DNA from: Alicyclobacillus shizuokensis NBRC 103103 | GTDB taxonomy: Bacteria > Bacillota > Bacilli > Alicyclobacillales > Alicyclobacillaceae | Length of the DNA stretch: 64,000 nucleotides | Direction: 5' to 3' | Assembly: GCF_001552255.1 (NCBI RefSeq) | Contig: NZ_BCQV01000007.1 | Coordinates: 62,001 to 126,000, forward strand | Part shown: one piece after another, positions 49,469-58,480 of the stretch | Numbering within the stretch: the first letter of the stretch is position 1 | Layout of the letters: each line of letters begins with the position of its first letter | Notes under the pieces: generated by a model | What the model saw: the letters and a program-made list of their open reading frames with translations, nothing else | What the model was told of the DNA's origin: nothing | The model's database searches: none | Program-made: the position numbers and the translations under genes

Positions 49469-49764
49469 CAGTCATCGTCTTTCATAGTTGGCAGGATGCC
49501 CCGTTCAACATACTTTACGGCGTCCACTTCCTCGCAGACTTCACGGGCATGATCGCGAGCTGGCGCCTCACTGGCGTAGATGTACAGCTCACCCTCGACG
49601 GCCAATTTATCCCCGTCTTTATAGACGTCGAAAAGGCGTTCTCCGTACCAACCACGAAACGGCTCAAGGACAATCCAGTGATTCGGGAAATCCGGATGAT
49701 CCACTGGCCTTACAAACACCTTCTGGTTCGGATCGATACTTTCGACGTAAATGGTCCCCTTCAT
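49468..49764 (-). CDS. hypothetical protein, 98 aa
   Basis: GGAGGAGAATCG before the ATG. Beta-rich (FRGWYGERLFDVYKDGDKLA), possibly SH3-like; stop directly abuts the repeat. Confidence 0.55.
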   Translation of the reverse strand: MKGTIYVESIDPNQKVFVRPVDHPDFPNHWIVLEPFRGWYGERLFDVYKDGDKLAVEGELYIYASEAPARDHAREVCEEVDAVKYVERGILPTMKDDD

Positions 49765-49997
49765 CGATTCTCCTCCTTGAGTTTCTCACGTTCCTGTCGC
49801 GCCCACTCAATCCATGCCTTGAGGGCTGGGTTTGTGACTTCAATCGTTGTTCCTCGCAGTTCAAGAACGTGATGCGCGGCTTCAAGTTCCCGGGCCAACA
49901 TCTCGATGGTTCGTAGTTTCTGGAGGTCCCAGCAAGTACCACAGAGACAAAACGCCTCTTGAATCTCATCGGGAGTTAACGGCTGAGCTTCAATCAT
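49761..49997 (-). CDS. hypothetical protein, 78 aa
   Basis: ATG 49997 gives better spacing from GGGAGG than ATG 50006. Helical, one FCLCGTC cluster; overlaps its neighbours by a few bases. Confidence 0.5.
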   Translation of the reverse strand: MIEAQPLTPDEIQEAFCLCGTCWDLQKLRTIEMLARELEAAHHVLELRGTTIEVTNPALKAWIEWARQEREKLKEENR

Positions 49998-50265
49998 CTT
50001 GTTCATCCTCCCAATCAATCCATGCTTTCACGTCTTCAGGAATCGAGTCTAGAGCAGCCTGCGCGATATCAACCGATGCCTTCCCATCGCTGTTAGCGAC
50101 TGTAGACAACGCACCCGCCATGTTCCGCACTGTGTTCGCCAAGACATAAATCGTGTTCATGGCTTCCACATGTTCCGCAGGTCGAACATACATGAGTTCA
50201 GTACCTTCACCGCTCATCTGCCGGAGCAGATCATAGGTCATGTAAAACAATTCAGGTGAAAACAT
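49990..50265 (-). CDS. hypothetical protein, 91 aa
   Basis: AGGAGG lies 7 bases before ATG 50265. Helical; C-terminal KAWIDWEDE echoes KAWIEWARQ of the next protein, suggesting distant paralogy. Confidence 0.55.
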   Translation of the reverse strand: MFSPELFYMTYDLLRQMSGEGTELMYVRPAEHVEAMNTIYVLANTVRNMAGALSTVANSDGKASVDIAQAALDSIPEDVKAWIDWEDEQDD

Positions 50266-50292
50266 GTTCGAACCTCCTATGGACTGGTGATC

Positions 50293-50496
50293 TCAAAGAT
50301 GCCTCGAAATCCCTTCGGAAAGCTCGTGATACCTTCGCTCTCTCTCGACACGGCGCGACAATCGCCGATAGGCTCGCTGGACTTTCCGTTCCAAAGGGAT
50401 GCCCAATAGACGTTCCCACCAGTTGTAGTGGATGACCTGATACTTGTTCCCGCACTCTACTACGAACTCATTCCCTCGAATATGTCGAACTCCCAT
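50293..50496 (-). CDS. basic small protein, 67 aa
   Basis: CGGAGGA before ATG 50496. A beta N-terminus followed by an arginine-rich helix (RKVQRAYRRLSRRVERERR) that could bind nucleic acid. Confidence 0.5.
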   Translation of the reverse strand: MGVRHIRGNEFVVECGNKYQVIHYNWWERLLGIPLERKVQRAYRRLSRRVERERRYHELSEGISRHL

Positions 50497-50541
50497 GATA
50501 ACGTCCTCCGTTCCCTTGGCCTTTTTGTAAATCATCGGTCC

Positions 50542-50721
50542 CTACACAAGAAGTACACCGAGAACAACCAACGGCCACAAGAGACACGCCAGGGTCCACT
50601 CGGTACGGGTCATACGGCGTGGCGCAAGATCCCCATGCATCTGGGAAGCAATAAATGCGACTGCTACACTAGTGATGAGATACAATCCAATAAACGCGAG
50701 GATTTGCTCAGCAGACGTCAA
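50542..50721 (-). CDS. small membrane protein, 59 aa
   Basis: TTG 50721, 12 bases after AAAGGAGG. Two transmembrane helices (ILAFIGLYLITSVAVAFIA and LACLLWPLVVLGVLLV). Overlaps the upstream coiled-coil gene end by 14 bases. Shorter than most callers accept. Confidence 0.5.
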   Translation of the reverse strand: MTSAEQILAFIGLYLITSVAVAFIASQMHGDLAPRRMTRTEWTLACLLWPLVVLGVLLV

Positions 50722-51442
50722 TGTTCATAGCGCCTCCTTTTCCGCGCACCTTGTCATAGGCTTCACGGGCTATTTGAACAAAGAAGTCGCCTTGCATCGA
50801 CTGTTTCTCTCTGAAATTGTTGAATACAATCCGCGCCAATGCATCCAGCATGATGGCGTTTTGATTTTCTAACTCAGACAACCCCTTGACCATCTTTTCG
50901 TTGCATTCATGCGCCCGCTTCACTTCCTCATGCAGACGCTTGTTGCGCTCCCGCAACTCCTCAATTTGTTCTCCCCGAACCTTGGCGAGAACCTCACCCG
51001 ACATCGTGTGGACCTCTTGCGCCTCATCACAGAATTCGGTGAGCCTGTGTATCTCCTCCAATTTATCCCGCATGATGGCGTTCTGTTGTTCTAATTCCTT
51101 GATATAGTCCATCATGTGTTGCTTTTGCGCACGAAGAGATGTCACTAAGTCAAAGGCTCCGATCGGACACTCACTATCTATGATTGATTGTAACTTTACG
51201 ATCTTTTGGTCGCGCTCGTCGATTTGTTCAAGGAGGAATCCGATACTTGTGCACCCTGACTTCGGGGAACTAACCGACCACGGATTCTCCAACGCTTCTT
51301 CGTAGCTTCGAGTCTCGGTGTGTCCATCAATAAACGTTGCTACAAACTGCGTGCCGTTTTCGTCTGACCTCACCGTAACAGGATGCTTCATGTCGTGTTC
51401 CCAGGCATCCCTTATCGCCTGTATGCGCTCGTTATCGTCCAT
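50708..51442 (-). CDS. coiled-coil protein with QNAIM repeats, 244 aa
   Basis: ATG 51442 after AAGGGGGACGAG. Long coiled coil containing ELEQQNAIMRDKLEEI and ELENQNAIMLDALARI, a repeated motif also in the 60-aa protein at 55.8 kb. The ends are globular. May be a scaffold. Confidence 0.6.
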   Translation of the reverse strand: MDDNERIQAIRDAWEHDMKHPVTVRSDENGTQFVATFIDGHTETRSYEEALENPWSVSSPKSGCTSIGFLLEQIDERDQKIVKLQSIIDSECPIGAFDLVTSLRAQKQHMMDYIKELEQQNAIMRDKLEEIHRLTEFCDEAQEVHTMSGEVLAKVRGEQIEELRERNKRLHEEVKRAHECNEKMVKGLSELENQNAIMLDALARIVFNNFREKQSMQGDFFVQIAREAYDKVRGKGGAMNIDVC

Positions 51443-51705
51443 CACTCGTCCCCTTCTCCAAACTCGCCGCTCTGGAGTTGGGCTAGTGCTTTGTCGGCAA
51501 TATGTTGACAATCAGCTAAGGCATCAAATGGGCTATACACAGGTACATCTATCCATCCTCCAGCGGATTGCTTGGAGATGTCCTTTAACGCCTTCTGCGT
51601 CACCTTCACCGCCGCAATCAGTTTTGGCCCTACCTCGTATCGCCATCCTGCTTCTGTGATCCGTCCATCTTTCATCGCTTGCTCAATCTCGTTCAGCCAT
51701 TGCAT
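51442..51705 (-). CDS. helical protein, 87 aa
   Basis: One-base overlap with both neighbours. AWRYEV/IAAVKVTQKALKDI helices; unknown. Confidence 0.5.
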   Translation of the reverse strand: MQWLNEIEQAMKDGRITEAGWRYEVGPKLIAAVKVTQKALKDISKQSAGGWIDVPVYSPFDALADCQHIADKALAQLQSGEFGEGDE

Positions 51706-51917
51706 TAGGCTTCACCCCGCTTTCTCCAGAGCGCTACCGGAGATGCTACCATACTGCGGGGCAACTTCCGCTCAATGCGTTCAGCCAATGCCTTTCGCTG
51801 ATTGCAGACCTCACATTCCTCCACTTTGCACTCCATGTAGGACGTCTCAAGCGCTCCCAACAGTAATACCAACTCTGTCTGCGTGAAGTCCATCCGACGG
51901 ACCTTGTTCTCGTCCAC
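51705..51917 (-). CDS. hypothetical protein, 70 aa
   Basis: GTG 51917 after GAAGG. Helical with a CKVEECEVC cluster that could bind metal. Confidence 0.5.
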   Translation of the reverse strand: MDENKVRRMDFTQTELVLLLGALETSYMECKVEECEVCNQRKALAERIERKLPRSMVASPVALWRKRGEA

Positions 51918-51941
51918 TACCAACCTTCACACACCCCTTCC

Positions 51942-52118
51942 TCACTCGGTATGATCCGCATGGCAAAACGGACATCCATCCTTATTCGTCGCCTCAAACC
52001 GGAACAAGTCTGACTCAGAGAGAACAATGTCGCGGACTTTATCGGCATAGCGTCCGCCAATACATCCGCATGGCTCGTTAATGTCCGTAGCAATCACGGT
52101 GTAGTGCTTAGTCGCCAC
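51942..52118 (-). CDS. short zinc-binding protein, 58 aa
   Basis: GTG 52118 follows AAAGGAGGGTTCAATTC. EPCGCIGG and later CPFCHADH supply two CxC/CxxC pairs. Overlaps the next gene by 11 bases. Confidence 0.6.
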   Translation of the reverse strand: MATKHYTVIATDINEPCGCIGGRYADKVRDIVLSESDLFRFEATNKDGCPFCHADHTE

Positions 52119-52428
52119 GAATTGAACCCTCCTTTTCGGTTGCTATTTGCAACTCACCGGCCGCTTGGCAAATACGCCGGGTCAAATACTCATCCAATCC
52201 TTTGCACGCACGATCGGGATGATGATGGCAGTACCAAGTCTTACGAACTCTCTCCACGACGTCTTGCGGCTGTCGAAGGAGCCTTTCCGCAGAATCTCTA
52301 TAGTATCCTGTGACCATCGCACAGTCGTGACATGGCTTTGGGAGGAGTTCAAGCGGAGGTTGTTCAGCCCACCAGCGCCAATACTCACTTTCATGAACGA
52401 CAACTCGCGGGCGGCGAATTCTAGGCAT
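52108..52428 (-). CDS. conserved phage-type CHDC zinc protein, 106 aa
   Basis: PCHDCAMVTGYY then WYCHHHPDRACKG: a C-x2-C...C-H-x2-P-x3-C pattern I associate with a widespread hypothetical family of actinophages and Firmicutes phages. ATG 52428 with GAGGGACGAG upstream. Function not known. Confidence 0.65.
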   Translation of the reverse strand: MPRIRRPRVVVHESEYWRWWAEQPPLELLPKPCHDCAMVTGYYRDSAERLLRQPQDVVERVRKTWYCHHHPDRACKGLDEYLTRRICQAAGELQIATEKEGSIRGD

Positions 52429-52681
52429 CCAACTCGTCCCTCTGGACCTGGTGAACTTCAATCACGACATGCTTTTCATCTTTGACCGGCAGACGAATAA
52501 TCCCTTTTGCAAAGAAGGCCGCCCCAATCAGAAAAGCCACGATCGAGAAGTTATCACAGGCTGCTTCTTGAGCGGATTTCGCCCACAAATGCCACCCGAA
52601 ATACCACGTTTCCAGTGTGTTAAACACCAAGGCCAGTGTGATCAATACAAGACCAATCGCCGTGAATGATTTTGCGGTCAT
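52421..52681 (-). CDS. membrane protein, 86 aa
   Basis: Two membrane helices (AIGLVLITLALVFNTLETW and IVAFLIGAAFFAKGII) and a charged tail. Unknown. Confidence 0.6.
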   Translation of the reverse strand: MTAKSFTAIGLVLITLALVFNTLETWYFGWHLWAKSAQEAACDNFSIVAFLIGAAFFAKGIIRLPVKDEKHVVIEVHQVQRDELDA

Positions 52682-52696
52682 GATGGTTCCCTCCGG

Positions 52697-52727
52697 AAAA
52701 AACGAGGGATGAACGCATCATCCCTCG
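52697..52727 (-). terminator. intrinsic terminator
   Basis: Minus strand CGAGGGATGA, loop TGCGT, TCATCCCTCG (10 bp), then six T; overlaps the last codons of the wHTH protein. Confidence 0.9.
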
Positions 52728-53704
52728 AGGTTTAGGATGTACCGAACCAGGTCGGTGATTTGCTCGCTCATGTCTTTCCTAAACTCGCGGACGCTCAGCG
52801 CGAGAGCTTGTGGCTTCTGTTCGCAATATCGATCCAGTGTAGCCAGTATATTCTGGTGCATCTTACGGACAACGTCCACGTCGATGGCGAATTTATTTTC
52901 CGCCTGCTCGCTCCGCAAGATCTGCAGTTCCTGGCGAAGCATCTCCAGTTCTTCGCGCATCGATTCCGCCGCTTGAATCTGGCGGTTGCGGTCGTCAATC
53001 ACCTCTTGAACCAGCTTCAGATTCTGAACGGTCGAGAGCTGATCGGACAAAGAACGGAGATAGGACATCGCCTGATGGATCGATTCCGTCAAGACCGCCA
53101 TGATCTCACGGTCATCTTTCTTGAGAATCTCTTGTGCGGTCGGAATCGACTCCATCTGTTCCAGAAACTCGCGGACTCGCTCATCCAGATTGACTGGCCG
53201 CTCTGTTACACCCGAAGTCTGGCCAAAGACGGTTTCATCCGCCAACGCCGTCACAGGCGCTGTAGTCTCCACTTCCTTGGCCGGTTCCGGCGTAGGTTGT
53301 GCAGCTTGAACCGGTACAGACGATTCTTTGGGAACAGACTCTGTCTTTGGCTCCAGTGTCACCAAATCTTTTTGAGGTCGAACGCCGAGCTTTGCAAACA
53401 AATCCGCCAGAGCAGCGTCATCTTCAGGACCAGAAATCTTGATCGATTTCTTCACAAATGGGCTGTTCTCAGGTAGCTTATAGATCTTGCGGTTGTACTG
53501 ACCGCGGCGATCCAACTGAATCAATTCTCCAGCCTCGACCAGCTTCTTGAGATGATAGTCCATCGTCGGCCCTTGAACCCCAAACATGTCTGCCAGTTCC
53601 GTGGACGCAATCTCAATGGTTCCATCCGGAGATTGCTCAATTAAATCAGCCATGTATTGTAAAACTTTATGTCGGTCAACTTTTCGAGCCGTCTGTGCGC
53701 TCAT
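52718..53704 (-). CDS. winged-helix regulator with coiled coil, 328 aa
   Basis: Residues 10-70 form an ArsR/MarR-like winged helix (TELADMFGVQGPTMDYHLKK then LVEAGELIQL). A proline/glutamate-rich linker and a coiled coil (about 225-285) follow. Its own promoter overlaps an inverted repeat, so autoregulation is likely. Could be the regulator of one of the operator classes here; not testable from sequence alone. Confidence 0.7.
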   Translation of the reverse strand: MSAQTARKVDRHKVLQYMADLIEQSPDGTIEIASTELADMFGVQGPTMDYHLKKLVEAGELIQLDRRGQYNRKIYKLPENSPFVKKSIKISGPEDDAALADLFAKLGVRPQKDLVTLEPKTESVPKESSVPVQAAQPTPEPAKEVETTAPVTALADETVFGQTSGVTERPVNLDERVREFLEQMESIPTAQEILKKDDREIMAVLTESIHQAMSYLRSLSDQLSTVQNLKLVQEVIDDRNRQIQAAESMREELEMLRQELQILRSEQAENKFAIDVDVVRKMHQNILATLDRYCEQKPQALALSVREFRKDMSEQITDLVRYILNLEG

Positions 53705-53737
53705 GAGAAAGCCCCTCTCACTTTGGCCTTATACGCT

Positions 53738-53764
53738 TATAATCGTCTTCTTGAGACCATTATA
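53738..53764 (-). promoter_or_regulatory. promoter with inverted-repeat operator
   Basis: TATAATCGTCT and AGACCATTATA (10 of 11 complementary, 5-base loop) include the minus-strand -10 TATAAT (53764-53759). Confidence 0.6.
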
Positions 53765-53796
53765 AACGATAAGTTCAAGAAAAGTACAGACGGCGA

Positions 53797-55746
53797 TCAA
53801 GATAGCTTCACTTTTTGCAGAATTTCTTCGGGAAGTTCGTCCAAGAACCGAGATGGCTTGACAGAAATCAGGCCGCGAGGCCCTTGCCGCATCGTAGTGT
53901 ATGTCAAGAAAAGACGTTTTTCTGCTCGGGTAATGCCGACATACGCAAGCCGACGTTCTTCCTCCAACTCATGCGCTTCCTTGCTACGCCAAGACGGAAA
54001 GACGCCTTCATTCATGCCGATGATAAAGACCACCGGAAACTCCAGGCCTTTACTGGAGTGCATGGTCATCAGCCGTACCGCGTTTTGGCCCTTTTCCTCC
54101 ACATCCGTGAGCAGCGAGATTTCCTGCAGAAAGTCTCCGAGTGTCTTGTCTGGATGGTCTTCTTGATACTGATGTACCAGTCGAAGAAACTCCTCCAGGT
54201 TATCCAGCTTGTCCTGGGCTTCTTTATTCTTGGTGTTCTGCCACATGGCCACGTAGCCCGTCTTATCTAAGACATACTTCACGAACTTCTCGAGATCGCG
54301 AGTCTGGTGGGCGCGCAGATCTTCCAGCAAAGACAAGAACACTTTTACCTTACCGTTGGTCGCTTTCTTGATCTGTTTGATGTCGTCAATGCTCCGCAAC
54401 GCCCGATGAATGCTGACTTTGTAGTCATTGGCGTACTTAATGATATGTTCTTCAGACGACTTCCCTATGCCGCGCGCGGGCTTATTCAGAATGCGAAGCA
54501 TCGCGGCATCATCCTTGGGGTTATGGATCACGCGAAGATACGAAACCGTGTCCTTGATCTCCTCCCGTTCAAAGAACGCAGACCCACCCACGACCTTATA
54601 CGGAATGAAGTTCGGCACAAAGAGTTGCTCTAGGGCCAGAGATTGTGCATTGTTCCGGTAGAGCACGGCGAAGTCTGACCACGCATACCCTTCTTCCATG
54701 ACCATCTTCTTGATCTTTGAAGCCACGTATGCCGATTCCTTGCGCTCATCGGACAGCTCGATGACCTGGATGGCATGGCCGCCTTTCTTGTCCGTGAAGA
54801 GGTTCTTCTCTTTCTGGTTTGGATTGTGTTTCATGATCATGTTTCCGGCATGGACAATGACCTCGGTGGACCGGTAGTTCTGGTCCAGATAAATCGTCGT
54901 GCAAGGGAAGAACTTGCGCTCGAAGGACAGAATGTTCGAGATGTCGGATCCGCGGAAACCATAGATGGACTGATAGTCATCGCCCACGACAAATAGATTG
55001 TTCTGTGGCCAAGCCAGGTACGACAGAAGCATGAACTGCGCATGATTGACGTCCTGATACTCGTCCGCAAAGACGAACTTAAAACGGTTCTGCCAATACT
55101 CGCGGGCACCTGGAAAGTCGTTCAGGATCTGAACGGTGTTCATGATAAGGTCGCCAAAATCCATCGCATTGGCTTCCTTCATGAACTCTTGATACTTGGC
55201 ATAGACCTGGGCCATGACCTCATATGTGGGCGAATCCGCGAGATTATACAGACACCAATCGGGAGTATGCAGAAGGTTCTTGGCTTGATCAATGTAATGC
55301 AATGCCAGACCTTCTTTATAGTCCTCCTCAATGCCCATCATCTTGTAGATGCGTTCAAGAAGTTTGAGCTGGTCGCTAGTGTCATAGATGACAAAATTGC
55401 GTTCATAGCCGAGAAGATGTGCGTATTTGCGGAGAATGCGGACACAAAGGGAGTGAAAGGTCCCCATCCAGATTTGCGCCGCCTTCTCTTCACCGATCAC
55501 CTTCGTGATGCGCTCTTTCATCTCGCGCGCGGCCTTGTTGGTGAAGGTGGCGACAAACATCTCACTGGGCTGAACGCCATGATTCGCAATCATGTTGGCG
55601 ATGCGAACGGTCATCGTGCGCGTCTTACCCGAACCGGCGCCAGCCAACACGAGGACGGGCCCATAAATCGTTTCGGCCGCCTGCCGTTGATTCGGATTGA
55701 GTTCGGACAGCATCTGCTCAATTGGGGTGGTTGTTATTGTGGTCAT
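53797..55746 (-). CDS. UvrD/PcrA-type superfamily 1 helicase
   Basis: LAGAGSGKTRTMTVRI (motif I), FVATFTNKAAREMKERI (Ia), FADEYQDVNHAQ (II, DEYQD), VVGDDYQSIYGFRG (III), LDQNYRST (IV), TMHSSKGLEFPVVF (V) and RLAYVGITRAEKRL (VI) are all present. 649 aa, lacking the C-terminal Tudor-like part of PcrA. Probably repair or rolling-circle unwinding. Confidence 0.94.
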   Translation of the reverse strand: MTTITTTPIEQMLSELNPNQRQAAETIYGPVLVLAGAGSGKTRTMTVRIANMIANHGVQPSEMFVATFTNKAAREMKERITKVIGEEKAAQIWMGTFHSLCVRILRKYAHLLGYERNFVIYDTSDQLKLLERIYKMMGIEEDYKEGLALHYIDQAKNLLHTPDWCLYNLADSPTYEVMAQVYAKYQEFMKEANAMDFGDLIMNTVQILNDFPGAREYWQNRFKFVFADEYQDVNHAQFMLLSYLAWPQNNLFVVGDDYQSIYGFRGSDISNILSFERKFFPCTTIYLDQNYRSTEVIVHAGNMIMKHNPNQKEKNLFTDKKGGHAIQVIELSDERKESAYVASKIKKMVMEEGYAWSDFAVLYRNNAQSLALEQLFVPNFIPYKVVGGSAFFEREEIKDTVSYLRVIHNPKDDAAMLRILNKPARGIGKSSEEHIIKYANDYKVSIHRALRSIDDIKQIKKATNGKVKVFLSLLEDLRAHQTRDLEKFVKYVLDKTGYVAMWQNTKNKEAQDKLDNLEEFLRLVHQYQEDHPDKTLGDFLQEISLLTDVEEKGQNAVRLMTMHSSKGLEFPVVFIIGMNEGVFPSWRSKEAHELEEERRLAYVGITRAEKRLFLTYTTMRQGPRGLISVKPSRFLDELPEEILQKVKLS

Positions 55747-55783
55747 GATTCGCCTCCACAGTGAATCTCATTCAGGCCGTGAC

Positions 55784-55966
55784 TCATTGATCACGATGAT
55801 CCTTGTTCAACTCCTCGCATTTGACCATCGCTCTGCGAGCAATCTCAGCCAATTCGGTCGCAAACCCGCCAATGCCTATACCCACTAAACGCCAAGAACG
55901 TTCCGCATAATCGATACGCTTTAAGGCGTCCCACATGATGGCGTTTTGTTGTTGCAACGTATCCAT
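55784..55966 (-). CDS. QNAIM-motif small protein, 60 aa
   Basis: ATG 55966 after AAAGGAGTG. LQQQNAIMWDALKRIDY is the same motif as in the 244-aa coiled-coil protein; the C-terminal AEIARRAMVKCEEL also matches that protein's end. A compact paralogue. Confidence 0.55.
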   Translation of the reverse strand: MDTLQQQNAIMWDALKRIDYAERSWRLVGIGIGGFATELAEIARRAMVKCEELNKDHRDQ

Positions 55967-56003
55967 CGCAATCACTCCTTTCTACAAAATGGAGCGATAG
56001 CTC

Positions 56004-56519
56004 TTATCCAACCTGAATATCCTGATAAAGCTCACGCAGGCGCTTGATCCCGTTTTGATAATGGTACTGGACGGTTCCTGGATGAACACCACACAACTTG
56101 GCGATGTCGGTGAACATCCAACCCTCCACGTCATGAAAGAAGATGGCTTCCGCCTGTGCCTTGGTCAGCACGTTGGTTCGAATCCAGTAACGCAATGCGC
56201 GTAACACACGGTCATACGTTTTGTCCTCTTGGTAGACGGGAGCGGGAATGCGCACAATGAATTCCCGAATCTCTGGGTCCGGCGAGGTATCGATGCTCAT
56301 CTTGTTGTTCACGCGTTGGTAGTTGATGCGCTTTGCCAAACGCGACTTGGCGTGGGTCCCTTGAATCCGCCACAGTGCGTACTCTTGGAGAACATCATCC
56401 TTGGTCATGCCGCGCTTTCTAGCCAGCGCCGCCAGCGATTTCGGGCTGACCTGAAGGTGAGGGTTGATGCCTTCCAGCGCACGCTCAATGTCCTTATAGT
56501 CCAGAATAAGTGCAGTCAT
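56004..56519 (-). CDS. sigma-70 region 4-like protein
   Basis: The C-terminus LTKAQAEAIFFHDVEGWMFT then DIAKLCGVHPGTVQYHYQNG is a sigma region 4 helix-turn-helix; the N-terminal 60 residues are helical. Lacks a recognisable region 2, so it may be a late-gene activator rather than a full sigma factor. 171 aa. Confidence 0.7.
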   Translation of the reverse strand: MTALILDYKDIERALEGINPHLQVSPKSLAALARKRGMTKDDVLQEYALWRIQGTHAKSRLAKRINYQRVNNKMSIDTSPDPEIREFIVRIPAPVYQEDKTYDRVLRALRYWIRTNVLTKAQAEAIFFHDVEGWMFTDIAKLCGVHPGTVQYHYQNGIKRLRELYQDIQVG

Positions 56520-56565
56520 ACCAACCAGACTCCTTATGTAACCAAAGGGGCCAAGGGCCCCCGTT

Positions 56566-58092
56566 TCATCGTCTCTTGGCGAGGGAAATCAGGGTCGGGT
56601 GAACCTCAAGCAACTGTTGATACAACGACTCAAAGGTCTCGCGAATATCCCACTGCGCTTGTTCGCTCGTGCGCAGATTGATGAGATGATACGCTTCCCA
56701 CAAGTTAAAGTGGGCCACGATTCTGCGCCGATGACAGTTGAGAACGCAATACTCGCGATAGCCGAGCTCTAATATATCGTATAGGGCTTTGGCTTTCTCT
56801 GCGACCTCATAGACGATATCCTCAAGTCCTGCTTCCTGAATGCGCGGTGGTACGGTAATGCCAAGGTTTGCGCTCGGCCGGCTGAACACAAAGTTCGTTT
56901 TCCGGTTGTGACGAAGCAGCTGGTGCCAACTGGCTTCCGAAATCAGCAGTTCCGCTTGGTAATCCACCTGCTTGAACATCTCGGGCGGAACATCATGCGT
57001 CCCCATTTCCCACAAGAGATCTTGGATGGACTCAACCAGATACGATTCACTCATCGTCCGCGCGCGGGCCAGCGCCTCCCGGAATCGAAGGCCCTGCTCC
57101 TGAACCAGGACTTGCGCGATGATGTTCACCATTGCGTGACGTTCCGAAGGTGCCTTCTGAAGGCCCACGTAACTTACTTCGGGAAAATCGGGGAAGTATT
57201 CCGTCGTAAACCGATGTTTGATCCGTGCCTTACTCTTCGCCATATATTCAGAAGGCTCGGCATGCTTGAGCAGTGTCGGCAAGATCTTGGAGATCTCCTG
57301 CTTGAGATTGTCGGCGAGCTGATGAACCTCGGCAAAGTCTGAGTTGTACAGTTTGACAATGCCATCTCGCCAGGCGCGGCCGTTGGCTGTCATGCCAAGA
57401 TTCGTGAACATGGCCAGTGGCAACACGTAGCGCGCGTCTTCAAAGGCGAGCTTACGCAAAGCGACATCTCGCTTGGTTGATTCGCTAAGACTTGCCGGCA
57501 ACAGTGCGTCCTTGTCTTTGTCCTTCAGATGGTTGTACACGCCCTCAATCAACTGTTCAAAGGCGTCGTAGCACTCGTTCATCAGCAATTCAAAGCGCTC
57601 GTGGCGCGGATCGTCTTTCGGAATCGGGTTGTACCAGTCGCCGCGCTTTGGCTGCTGATACCGCTGGCTGTACTCGGTGATCGAGAGAAACTCATTCGAG
57701 AGTTCCAATTCGGCCGAAGCGAGTCGAGACACCTTTTCAATTCCCACATGCGCTACGGCGTGTTCGGCCACGGAACTGTGCCCGTAATTCACGGTCCATT
57801 TTTCATGGAACTGGGCAGCTCGCTCGGACAAAGGCTTGAGATCCAGTGTCCGTCCATCGACTTCAACATGCCCCTTCTCCAGGGCTTCACGGAGGAGTTC
57901 CTTAAAGGACTTGGGGCTTCGAGAAACCCATGCAAACAAAACCGCAACGAATTCTTCGGGCAAGTTGGTTACGCCATAGACATTCCCATCCAGATTCGTG
58001 ATGAACGGAGATAAGTCCACGGCTTCACGGGGCTTTTCCGTCGGCCGGGAAGCTCGGCTCTTGTTCTTCTTTTGCTCCTGGGTGTGTGCCAA
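56566..58092 (-). CDS. thyX: tandem-domain ThyX-like flavin-dependent thymidylate synthase
   Basis: TTG 58092 lies 7 bases after GGAGGTG. Two ThyX-like halves in 508 aa. The first carries FHEKWTVNYGHSSVAEHAVA and FLSITEYSQRYQ; the second carries ISEASWHQLLRHNRKTNFVF and a C-terminal HRRRIVAHFNLWEAYHLI. Single ThyX subunits are about 220 aa, so this is a fused pair in which active sites may form within one chain. Makes dTMP for the thymidylate kinase. Confidence 0.85.
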   Translation of the reverse strand: MAHTQEQKKNKSRASRPTEKPREAVDLSPFITNLDGNVYGVTNLPEEFVAVLFAWVSRSPKSFKELLREALEKGHVEVDGRTLDLKPLSERAAQFHEKWTVNYGHSSVAEHAVAHVGIEKVSRLASAELELSNEFLSITEYSQRYQQPKRGDWYNPIPKDDPRHERFELLMNECYDAFEQLIEGVYNHLKDKDKDALLPASLSESTKRDVALRKLAFEDARYVLPLAMFTNLGMTANGRAWRDGIVKLYNSDFAEVHQLADNLKQEISKILPTLLKHAEPSEYMAKSKARIKHRFTTEYFPDFPEVSYVGLQKAPSERHAMVNIIAQVLVQEQGLRFREALARARTMSESYLVESIQDLLWEMGTHDVPPEMFKQVDYQAELLISEASWHQLLRHNRKTNFVFSRPSANLGITVPPRIQEAGLEDIVYEVAEKAKALYDILELGYREYCVLNCHRRRIVAHFNLWEAYHLINLRTSEQAQWDIRETFESLYQQLLEVHPTLISLAKRR

Positions 58093-58155
58093 CCATCGCA
58101 CCTCCAAAAAGATGAGGAGAACGTCTGTCCTCCTCATTGGGTCTCAGTCTGCTCT

Positions 58156-58455
58156 TTAGGTCACGATGCGGACAGGGATCGGAATGAAGTTGTATCCGCC
58201 AAGACCCAGGCTCCTTGCAATGGAACTCGCATGCTCCATCTGACCCAACGCAACCTTGCTCTGGATCCCCAGATCCCGCGGCAGGCCTTTGAGCAGCGAG
58301 GCCTCCGATTGAAACTTCATGGGTTTGACCCCGGTTTTGATGTGCCCCTTGGACGCTGGTCGCGACGCAGTCATTCCGTTCATCTGACGAAACCGACCTT
58401 CGGAGATGAATTGAATGGCCTCTCTCGCATCGGCTCCATAGTGAAACAACGCCAC
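58156..58455 (-). CDS. hypothetical protein, 99 aa
   Basis: GTG 58455, 8 bases after AAAGGAGG. Basic, loosely structured (SEGRFRQMNGMTASRPASKG); follows DUF2997 in the Ycf-type operon. Confidence 0.5.
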   Translation of the reverse strand: MALFHYGADAREAIQFISEGRFRQMNGMTASRPASKGHIKTGVKPMKFQSEASLLKGLPRDLGIQSKVALGQMEHASSIARSLGLGGYNFIPIPVRIVT

Positions 58456-58480
58456 AACCATCACCTCCTTTCAGGAGGCG

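Noticed and set aside
50255-50275. Second LexA box near AACATGTTCGAAC
   Set aside because: The arms do not fit CGAAC-N4-GTTCG (CGAAC-ATGT-TTTCA) and the sequence spans a start codon.
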